Source: CALMFG01 sp963674805
GTDB lineage: Bacteria; Bacillota; Clostridia; Christensenellales; CALMFG01
Direction: 5' to 3'
Assembly (NCBI GenBank): GCA_963674805.2
Contig: CAXXNY010000009.1
Location: 124,001-188,000, forward strand
Length of the DNA: 64,000 nucleotides
A program made the translations under genes and the position numbers. Below are positions 52,909 to 60,407 of this stretch, one piece after another. The number at the start of each line of letters is the position of its first letter. The stretch's first letter is position 1. Under the pieces are notes generated by a model that saw only the letters and a list, made by a program, of their open reading frames with translations, was not told the origin of the DNA and did no database searches.

Positions 52909-53895
52909 TTAACTTGTTTGGCGTTTCACTAATTCTGGTTCGAATATAACATCTTTACTTTTGTATGCTGTGTTTTTAATTTTATTTAGCAATATCTCTG
53001 CTGCGCTTTTGCCCATCTCATACTTGGGCTGCCGAATCGTTGTTAAGCTTGGTATCATCATTGATGCCATATCAATATCATCGTATCCCATTAAGAAAAC
53101 ATCTTCGCCGACCTTCTTTCCGCCCTCTGCCAGCGCCTTCAGTGCACCGATTGCGATAATATCTGCGGATGCAAATACGGTCTTTATTTCTGGTTTTTCT
53201 TTTAAAAGCCGTTTCATCGTTTCAAATCCAGCCGTCACACTGACTTCACATTGTAAAATCATTGATGAGTCATATGCGATGCCTATTTCTTTAAATGCGT
53301 TGGCATATCCCGTCATACGGTCAAAGTAAGTACTGATACTGAGCGGCCCTGTAAGCATGTATACTTCATTCCCATAATGCGCCATCAGGTATTTTGTAGC
53401 CATATAACCGCCCTTAACGTTATTTACGGTTATCGCGCTGTCCAGTTTCCCTACTTTTCTGTCCACCGTTACAATCGGTAGCCGGTGATTATTATTTAAG
53501 ATACTCTCGTTCTTTCCGGTACTGACGAAAATCAGTCCGTCAATATCCCTGCTGAAAAGATGGTTCAGATATGCCGCTTCGCGTGTTTTATCCTCTTGTG
53601 TATTGCACAAAATAATATTATAGCCGTTTTCATAAGCAACGTCCTCAACCCCGCGAATAATCTCAGTAAAAAAGCTGTTGGTAATCTCCGGTACAATCAC
53701 ACCAATAGTCAGTGATTTCTTCGTTTTTAATGACTGCGCAGCCACCCGAGGTATATAGCCAAGCTCATCAATCGCCTGCATGATTTTATTATAGGTTTCC
53801 GGCGTGACCGATTTCGTATTGTTAAGCACATAAGAAACCGTACTCTTTGCAACCTTTGCTTTTTTCGCAACATCATCAATTGTTGGCATCATCAA
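52909..53895 (-). CDS. LacI-family transcriptional regulator
   Basis: A 328-residue repressor. Helix-turn-helix IDDVAKKAKVAKSTVSYVLN is followed by the hinge GYIPRVAAQSLK and a PBP1-like domain (IGVIPEITNSFFTEIIRGV, FASADIIAIGALKALAEGGK, MGYDDIDMASMMIPSLTTIR). Palindromes AACCGGTT lie at its own promoter and ahead of the next operon, so it probably controls both. The inducer is likely a sugar or sugar phosphate of this locus. Confidence 0.94.
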   Translation of the reverse strand: MMMPTIDDVAKKAKVAKSTVSYVLNNTKSVTPETYNKIMQAIDELGYIPRVAAQSLKTKKSLTIGVIVPEITNSFFTEIIRGVEDVAYENGYNIILCNTQEDKTREAAYLNHLFSRDIDGLIFVSTGKNESILNNNHRLPIVTVDRKVGKLDSAITVNNVKGGYMATKYLMAHYGNEVYMLTGPLSISTYFDRMTGYANAFKEIGIAYDSSMILQCEVSVTAGFETMKRLLKEKPEIKTVFASADIIAIGALKALAEGGKKVGEDVFLMGYDDIDMASMMIPSLTTIRQPKYEMGKSAAEILLNKIKNTAYKSKDVIFEPELVKRQTS

Positions 53896-53914
53896 TTTTC
53901 CTTGGTATGGTAAT

Positions 53915-53959
53915 AAAACCGGTTTTCTTATTATACCGCCTTTTTCAACATTTTTGCAA
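53915..53959 (-). promoter_or_regulatory. Promoter and operator of the LacI gene
   Basis: TTGCAA (53954-53959), an 18-nt spacer and TATAAT (53930-53935) on the minus strand. A perfect 12-bp palindrome AAAACCGGTTTT (53915-53926) sits just after the -10. A half-like site AATCGGTTTTCC is at 54003-54014. Confidence 0.75.
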
Positions 53960-54162
53960 GTGAATCTTCAACAAAATCTGCTTATTTATGGTTTTATTTT
54001 TGAATCGGTTTTCCGTATGTGATCACTATTTTAAACAAAAACGCAACTTTATTCTGTTTACTTTATAAAAATCAAGCTGTGCATAAGAATTTTGAGACCT
54101 ACCCTATTATAGTACTCTTTCCTCAGTATAAATCCTTGGATTACCGGCTTATATGCTATTGT

Positions 54163-54229
54163 AGGGACGAAAGTCGCACTCACAAAGTGCGCATCACAAA
54201 GGGGGGCTCAAACGGATTAAACTTTTTTT
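54163..54229. repeat. Dispersed intergenic repeat, copy 3
   Basis: Core 54189-54229: GCGCATCACAAAGGGGGGC, then TCAAACGGATTAAAC and a run of seven T, matching 25298-25323 and 37696-37737. The rest of the 600-nt gap 53960-54549 holds a short repeat at 54408-54432 and no convincing gene. Confidence 0.55.
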
Positions 54230-54407
54230 CGCAAAGCAAATACGCCCACCAATAACGATGCGCGTATATAGGCGCAGGCTCTGCCCCGTAGTACGATGAA
54301 TGGGCGTCCAACCCACATGACCGTAAAACCACACCACCCTCAACTATGCTGCCTTGCCTTTATCTATGCTCTGTTGTTTCCGTGCCCATTAGATTTCACT
54401 CGCTTCC

Positions 54408-54432
54408 GGTTGTCGCGTGGCATATTTGTGAC
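54408..54432. repeat. Short dispersed repeat, related to 40732-40755
   Basis: GGTTGTCGCGTGGCATATTT then GTGAC. It differs from the other copy only by transitions. Confidence 0.35.
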
Positions 54433-54521
54433 ATAAGACATATTTGTTCACTTTTCTATCTATTTAAAAACCGACCTATCACACCATCCAACATTTCAAT
54501 TCATATATTTAGATTAATTCA

Positions 54522-54542
54522 TTAATTGAATTCTGCAATTAA
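54522..54542 (-). terminator. Weak inverted repeat after the dehydrogenase gene
   Basis: TTAATTG / CAATTAA, a 7-bp AT-rich stem with a 7-nt loop, 8 nt after the stop. No T-run. It may mark the end of the exopolysaccharide operon, but it is a poor terminator on its own. Confidence 0.3.
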
Positions 54543-54549
54543 AGAGCCA

Positions 54550-55884
54550 CTAAAGAAGTTCAATATTAATTCTTTTTTCAATATTTTTCATCGCGTTTTT
54601 AGTATCAAAAATCACTTTTGCATGTTTTTGAACAAGTGAATAGTCTACATTTGAATGAGCTGCTGTAATAATAACCAAATCGACACTTTCGAGCAGCTTT
54701 GCTGTCAGTGCAACTTCACCAATACGTTTTTCACCACCGTAAAGATACATCGGGATATAAGGATCATAAAATTGAATATTCGTATTTTCTTTTTCGAGCG
54801 CTTCAATAACACGCAGTGCAGGGCTCTCTCGGTAATCAGAAATATCCTGCTTATATGCAATACCGAGAACAAGTACCTTTGCGCCGTTTAATGCTTTTTG
54901 AAATTGATTTAGTATCTTTCTGGCACGCTCCACACAATAGTCCGCCATTTTGTCGTTGATCATCATTGACGATTCGATCATTGTGGTATGGAAACTATAC
55001 TCGCGCGCTTTCCAAGATAAATAATATGGGTCAAGCGGAATACAGTGCCCGCCCAGCCCAGGGCCCGGATAGAACACCTGATAACCATATGGTTTAGTTT
55101 TAGCTGCTTCAAGAACTTCCCATATATTTATGCCCATTTTATTGCTGAGAATTGCTAGTTCATTTACTAGACCAATATTGATGTTACGGTAGGTGTTTTC
55201 CAGAATCTTCACCATTTCCGCTGTTGCGGGAGATGAAACACGATACACTGGTGCGTCCAAAACCGTCTCATAAAGCAAAGCTGCTGTTTCGGTGCAAGTG
55301 GCAGTAATGCCGCCTACGACTTTTGGCGTATTTTTTGTTTTATATTCCTTGTTTCCCGGGTCCACCCGTTCGGGTGAGTACGCCAAATTAAAATCAATGC
55401 CGCAAACCAGCCCCGACTTTTCTAAAATCGGTTTTAATAGATCGTTCGTCGTCCCCGGATAAGTCGTTGATTCCAAAATAATCAACATATCTTTGTGCAT
55501 TTGCGGCACTAGCGCTTCGGCCGATTCTGTAATGTAGCTCACATCCGGACGCTGATATTTGTCCAAAGGTGTAGGTACGCAAATACAGACACAGTCGGCT
55601 GAATGAATATCTGATATCATTGCTGTTGCGACCAGCATGCCGTTTTTGATAACCGTATTCAAATCATCGCTCGAAACATCCGCAATATAGTTATTTCCGG
55701 CATTCAGCTTCTTTATCTTTTCACTGTCAATATCGAATCCAACAGTATAATAGCCCGCCTTTGCGATTTCAACCGCAAGCGGCAGGCCAACATAACCGAG
55801 ACCAAAAATGCCGATAACGGCAGATCGGTTTTTAAGCTTTTCCTGTATTCGATTTGCCGGACAGCCCTTATCAGAGCTGCTCAT
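54550..55884 (-). CDS. Nucleotide-sugar 6-dehydrogenase (UDP-GlcNAc/UDP-glucose type)
   Basis: A 444-residue NAD-dependent dehydrogenase that oxidises C6 of a UDP-sugar to the uronate. It has the Rossmann motif IFGLGYVGLPLAVEIAKAGY, CVPTPLD, the AYSPERVDPG segment, ENTYRNINIGLVNELA and the catalytic Cys in GPGLGGHCIPLDPYYLSWKA. That last stretch resembles UDP-N-acetylglucosamine 6-dehydrogenases (WbpA type) more than UDP-glucose dehydrogenases. It is last in the exopolysaccharide operon and probably supplies a uronic acid precursor to the synthase. Confidence 0.9.
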   Translation of the reverse strand: MSSSDKGCPANRIQEKLKNRSAVIGIFGLGYVGLPLAVEIAKAGYYTVGFDIDSEKIKKLNAGNNYIADVSSDDLNTVIKNGMLVATAMISDIHSADCVCICVPTPLDKYQRPDVSYITESAEALVPQMHKDMLIILESTTYPGTTNDLLKPILEKSGLVCGIDFNLAYSPERVDPGNKEYKTKNTPKVVGGITATCTETAALLYETVLDAPVYRVSSPATAEMVKILENTYRNINIGLVNELAILSNKMGINIWEVLEAAKTKPYGYQVFYPGPGLGGHCIPLDPYYLSWKAREYSFHTTMIESSMMINDKMADYCVERARKILNQFQKALNGAKVLVLGIAYKQDISDYRESPALRVIEALEKENTNIQFYDPYIPMYLYGGEKRIGEVALTAKLLESVDLVIITAAHSNVDYSLVQKHAKVIFDTKNAMKNIEKRINIELL

Positions 55885-55992
55885 AATGTTTTTTTCCTCT
55901 CAACATTTTAATATCTTTGATCGTTATACAGCTTAATCCAAGCCCTTTTTTGAACCATGCTAATGTATGGTGTTGCGTACCGCCATATCCGC

Positions 55993-57660
55993 CTATTCAT
56001 CCAGATCAGTGGTCAATACAAAGCAATTGGATGATACATACCCAATGATGTCCTCGTATTTAATCTTACTCCACTCCGTTCCATATTCGATTACTTCTAT
56101 TATGCCGTCTTTCGGAATCACACCAATTCGCGAATAATCAGTCGATCGTCCGGATCGAATACTCAAAGATGAGACGGTCACCACCCCATAGGCATCATTA
56201 TCCAAAGTAACGTCTTCCACAATTGTTCCCGGAAGCGGATCGTCGCCAATTAACTGCGCAACCGTAATAAATTCATATTTCTTTTCACGCAGCTGTTCGA
56301 TAATTAGCGGAAGCGCCTCACGTGTATTTGTATCGTTTAAAATATGCAGCAGGATGATAGATCCGAATTTTGTATTGCTTACTATTGTCTTTGCTATCTT
56401 TTCGGCCGAGTTTTCGACTAAATAGTCATGAGCCGACACCTCATAATCAACAACAATATAACCGCATTTTGCCGCCGCGGAAACAACGGCAGCGTTGTTA
56501 GCGCCAAACGGCGGCCTTAAATACTTATATGGTTCAGCGTTCATCGCCTGCGTTATCATTTCATGCGCAAGAATAATTTCATTTTCAATCTCTTCTTCAG
56601 ATAATGTGGTTAAATCAACATGGTTAAACGTATGATTGCCCACATCAAAACCCCGTGCATGAATCGTATATGCAAGGCTAGGGTCCAATTCAACGCCGTT
56701 TGCTCTTAGAAAAAACATCGCCGGAACACCGTACTCAGTTAAGATATCCATCGTTGCGTCAATTGTATCATCCGAACCCCAATCATCAAAAGTCAACGCA
56801 ACATAGCGGCCGATTTTTCGATTCTTGATATAATTGCGTTCTTCAACAGGGTTATTAAACCAGTCTTCATCTAGAACATAAAGGTTTTCCTGCCGCTCTT
56901 CATATATTGGGACTAAGTCACCCGCCGGAACCAGTCGGTAATCCTTTGTTTCTAATCGCTCAGAAATGGCAGCGACCAGTTCATCCGCCCCGTCATAATT
57001 ATCCAAATCAATTTGGATAATGCCGCCGCGGTGTTTTCTTTCAAAGACAAGATCTGCTGCTTCTGCAACCGTCTCCAGTTCTGCTGCCAGCGGATTCATA
57101 CTTAATCCAATGATATAATCTTCGCCGCAAGCTGCTGCAGCCGCCAGAACGCTATCATCATAATGATTGGCCTGGATTTTGAGAAGTACAGGATTTACGC
57201 CGGTATTGTTAAGAATTAATTCACGCGATTTCCCAATCTCGCTCATTTTTTGTTGGTCATCCATCGATGTCAAATCGTTAAAGTTAAGCGTCGAATTGCC
57301 GATTTCGTGACCTGCCTGTATGATTTTTTCTAATATCTCGGGCGTTTCCACCGCTATATTTCCGTTTACAAAAAAGGTTGCTTTGATATTCCTTTCAGAT
57401 AACGTTTTTAATAAACGGTCTAAGTCATTCGGATCACCTATACCCACGAATGTAAGTGCCATGGCTTTTTGATCGGTAACTACTCTGTCAATGACAGTGA
57501 CCTTTTGGCTGTCTGGTGTTAATACAATATTGTCATATGACTGCGTCTGTGCATCGAATACACTGATTCCATCTTGAATGGGAAAATCAGTTTTCTCCCC
57601 GCATCCCGAAGCAAGGAGTGCACAAGTCAATAATATAGAAAATAAAATACGTTTATTCAT
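55993..57660 (-). CDS. Lipoprotein with two NodB polysaccharide deacetylase domains and an SH3 domain
   Basis: About 555 residues with a lipobox (CALLASGCGEK). The first NodB-like domain (~70-235) has lost the catalytic residues: TFVGIG replaces TFDD and NSTLNFND replaces HTFNH. The second (~285-485) is intact, with ALTFDDWGS, GNHTFNHVDL, RPPFG and ILLHIL. An SH3_3 domain (~495-550; SLSIRSGRSTDYSRIGVI) may bind cell wall. It should deacetylate an extracellular polysaccharide. The start at 57660 (GAGG upstream) overlaps the end of the preceding gene by 8 nt. A start at 57672 is possible. Confidence 0.88.
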   Translation of the reverse strand: MNKRILFSILLTCALLASGCGEKTDFPIQDGISVFDAQTQSYDNIVLTPDSQKVTVIDRVVTDQKAMALTFVGIGDPNDLDRLLKTLSERNIKATFFVNGNIAVETPEILEKIIQAGHEIGNSTLNFNDLTSMDDQQKMSEIGKSRELILNNTGVNPVLLKIQANHYDDSVLAAAAACGEDYIIGLSMNPLAAELETVAEAADLVFERKHRGGIIQIDLDNYDGADELVAAISERLETKDYRLVPAGDLVPIYEERQENLYVLDEDWFNNPVEERNYIKNRKIGRYVALTFDDWGSDDTIDATMDILTEYGVPAMFFLRANGVELDPSLAYTIHARGFDVGNHTFNHVDLTTLSEEEIENEIILAHEMITQAMNAEPYKYLRPPFGANNAAVVSAAAKCGYIVVDYEVSAHDYLVENSAEKIAKTIVSNTKFGSIILLHILNDTNTREALPLIIEQLREKKYEFITVAQLIGDDPLPGTIVEDVTLDNDAYGVVTVSSLSIRSGRSTDYSRIGVIPKDGIIEVIEYGTEWSKIKYEDIIGYVSSNCFVLTTDLDE

Positions 57661-58738
57661 TTTCAACCTCATCTAAAATATTCCCTCCCAGTCGCCATAA
57701 GGAAAATTTATTCACACCGCATTCTTCCGCTGTATTAATCCACGCTTTAACGGTTTCGCCGTCCGCAAACCATACTTCATGTGCATCGCCATCAACATCA
57801 TAGCTAAATCTAACAGTACTGCTGTTCCAATCCCGTTCTGGCTCTGCATGATATTGAGTCATATACGCTTCTGCCTCAACTTTTGTAACTGCTTCCACCG
57901 CGCCATCCGACCAATCAAATCCGCCTAAAGAAAACGCCAATCGTGGGTTTTCAAATGTCCGTACCATTCGTGTAGCACTCGTAATGATATATGCTTTATC
58001 CGCTTTAGGCCCCGGTTCGCTGTGACGGCCATAAAGATTATAAACCATCATTACATACTCGTAATCCTGCGGAAACTCAATCTCTTCTATCGGGCATCGC
58101 GTCTCTAAAACAATCCTTAGCTTAACATCGGCTTTGCTTAATTCCCTCCCCAACTTATCTACAAACTGTGCAAATGGTACCCAGTCGCTGTCATAAATTG
58201 ATTCATAATCAAGTTCAATTCCCGCTATATGATGTTCATTGACAAATCGCAAAATGTCGTCTATGTGCATTTGCATCAGTTCGGGGTTAGAGAGAATACG
58301 GTTTATGACCTTCGGATCTTTCTGTATGTTATTCCCCGTTTCACTGATGACGTCATTCACAATCGTTACATATAGGTTTTCTGCCGTTTCAACCGCTGCC
58401 CAATCGGTCCTACTAAATATATAAAGACTACCGTCAGGGTTGAATGCCGCTCCAAAATAGTTATACCCGTCAATCTTAACATTTTCTGAAATGCCATACG
58501 CATCCAGAACAGCATCACTTTTCGCTATTTCAGTAAGCCCGCGGGATTCATCCCAATAGACGAACCAAGCGTTCAGCGTCGACGCAGGCGTAAACGGTGC
58601 ACCCTCGTTTTTATCTGAAAATTGTTGGGTGTCTTCTGGGAAAATGCCATTGTTCGACACACAACCTGCTGCGGCTAATAATGTGCTTATAGATAATATC
58701 AGAGCACAGATTTTTATTTTTTTATATTTTTTTTTCAT
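57653..58738 (-). CDS. GH18-like lipoprotein
   Basis: A 361-residue lipoprotein (lipobox LAAAGCVSN) with a TIM-barrel resembling family 18 glycoside hydrolases of the YaaH/CFLE type. The key strand is HIAGIELDYESI, which keeps the last Asp and the catalytic Glu of DGxDxDxE but has Ala and Glu in place of the earlier Asp residues. SLWRLGGN near the C terminus provides the usual Trp. It may cut or bind the polymer made by the operon. Activity is uncertain. Confidence 0.75.
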   Translation of the reverse strand: MKKKYKKIKICALILSISTLLAAAGCVSNNGIFPEDTQQFSDKNEGAPFTPASTLNAWFVYWDESRGLTEIAKSDAVLDAYGISENVKIDGYNYFGAAFNPDGSLYIFSRTDWAAVETAENLYVTIVNDVISETGNNIQKDPKVINRILSNPELMQMHIDDILRFVNEHHIAGIELDYESIYDSDWVPFAQFVDKLGRELSKADVKLRIVLETRCPIEEIEFPQDYEYVMMVYNLYGRHSEPGPKADKAYIITSATRMVRTFENPRLAFSLGGFDWSDGAVEAVTKVEAEAYMTQYHAEPERDWNSSTVRFSYDVDGDAHEVWFADGETVKAWINTAEECGVNKFSLWRLGGNILDEVENE

Positions 58739-58743
58739 ATGCG

Positions 58744-60396
58744 CTATTCTGTCAAACGCGCATCTAAGTCGATAAAGATACCGTCATAAATCTCGTCTTC
58801 TTCGTATGCCTCAAGTGAAATACTACCGGCTTTAATGTTAGGATCAATCCTCAAAATATTTGGTTCAAGCTCAATATCATTCACAATAACCGTCATATTG
58901 TTACCGTTTATGCTAACTTCAATGTCCCATATGATTTGTTCCAGCCCGGATGCCATTGTCCGTTTTCGAATCTCAAACGTTTCATTCTGTTCCACTTTTT
59001 CATAATACTCCGTTTGTTCATCGACACGTTCAAGGTCAAAAGTATCTTCTACATCCTGCACAATTTCACCACCATCATATAGCGGCATATCATATAAAAC
59101 ATTGGGTTCTTTGCCAGGTGCCTTCTCTTCGATTGTCATCTTAAAATCTTTGATATTGATCTTGATATAGCTATCAGCCGTCTGCCTCAAAACAATAGAC
59201 TGTCGTCCGGTCTCGCTTCCGCCTAAACCAATCTTCAGGCTTAGATCATCCCAATTATCTGTCCCTTTAACCACGGCTGTTGTTTTGCTGCCTTTTTCGG
59301 TTGTTAGGATAATATCTTTGTTTTCCGTGTTGACAACGCCGCCGGTTACATCAAGTCTGCTAAGTGTGGCTTCATCTACAACAAAGGGAATCCCGCTGTC
59401 GGTATAAAGCTCAATCTGCATGATGAGATTGTTGACACTCCAATCTGGTGAGACCTGCATACGCGTTAAGTTATACGGGTTTCTTGAGGCGCCGTTATAG
59501 CACGACCCTTCTTGATTAAACATCACGTCAAACATACGGTATATGTTTTCAAGGTTTGCATTCTGTACTGCCTGCGGAGTATTTCCGAATATCCCGCCTG
59601 CGTGCATGATGACATAAGATTTTGGGATATACCCCATTGCTTCCGTATAAATTTGTTCCATCATTTGATAGTCCCAATTAATACGCTCTGTCATTTCCTT
59701 AGTTGTTTCAACTGGAATCCCATCATTATCCCTTAAATAATCCATCAAATAATGGTTATAATCAAAATACAGTTTATTATAATCCCCGTCTTCGTCGATA
59801 TCTTCTAAGTCCAGTGCCTCTATAACATTAATGTAAGAAAACCGATATCCGTTTGAGCCAACATCCCAGTACGTGCTTTCGGTTAATTCGTTAAGTTCCC
59901 GTTTTTTTATGAAAATCTCATCTTTATTAACAACATTTGATGCATAATTCATCATCGTTGCTTTAAAGTTTTGTTTTCTTAACAGTCTTTCAGTGAAAAT
60001 AATAGAGTCCTTCCGTCCGTCCTCAAACATGATATAAAGTGCCTTATCCGGAAGCGCTCCACCGTTGTAATAGAAGTCAATAACATCATCAATCCCAATT
60101 GTGACATAACCCGCTTCTTTAAGTGCCTTTAAATGAGCGTCCAGTTTTTCTCTTGAAACAAGCTGGTAATTTTTGTTCTGCGCAACACCGACATAAGACA
60201 GTGCAATGAAACCATTCCGCTGTGTCCACAACGTTTTATCTGGTTCCTCATATTCTTTTGGGAAAAAATACAGCTTAACAAAAAGCGTAGCAACCAATCC
60301 CAGCACCAAAAATTGAAAAATAACGCGTACTATCTTTATCCTGTTTTTTCTTTTTATATACTTATCTTCTGTTTTGCTTTGCACTTTTTTCATCAT
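58744..60396 (-). CDS. Membrane-anchored NodB-like (PgaB/IcaB-type) protein with C-terminal beta domain
   Basis: A 550-residue protein with one N-terminal transmembrane segment (~25-45). The deacetylase-like domain (~60-310) has MFEDGRKDS where active enzymes have FDDG, and ATMMNYASNVV matches the second strand of PgaB-like proteins. No clear HxxxH is seen, so activity is doubtful. The rest (~330-550) is a beta-rich region that could bind polysaccharide. It lies 11 nt after the synthase gene and probably acts in export or modification of the polymer. Confidence 0.7.
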   Translation of the reverse strand: MMKKVQSKTEDKYIKRKNRIKIVRVIFQFLVLGLVATLFVKLYFFPKEYEEPDKTLWTQRNGFIALSYVGVAQNKNYQLVSREKLDAHLKALKEAGYVTIGIDDVIDFYYNGGALPDKALYIMFEDGRKDSIIFTERLLRKQNFKATMMNYASNVVNKDEIFIKKRELNELTESTYWDVGSNGYRFSYINVIEALDLEDIDEDGDYNKLYFDYNHYLMDYLRDNDGIPVETTKEMTERINWDYQMMEQIYTEAMGYIPKSYVIMHAGGIFGNTPQAVQNANLENIYRMFDVMFNQEGSCYNGASRNPYNLTRMQVSPDWSVNNLIMQIELYTDSGIPFVVDEATLSRLDVTGGVVNTENKDIILTTEKGSKTTAVVKGTDNWDDLSLKIGLGGSETGRQSIVLRQTADSYIKINIKDFKMTIEEKAPGKEPNVLYDMPLYDGGEIVQDVEDTFDLERVDEQTEYYEKVEQNETFEIRKRTMASGLEQIIWDIEVSINGNNMTVIVNDIELEPNILRIDPNIKAGSISLEAYEEDEIYDGIFIDLDARLTE

Positions 60397-60407
60397 AATA
60401 TATTTCT

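Noticed and set aside
54019..54255. Plus-strand frame of 78 codons
   Set aside because: It runs through the dispersed repeat copy 3, lacks a ribosome binding site and has no family resemblance.
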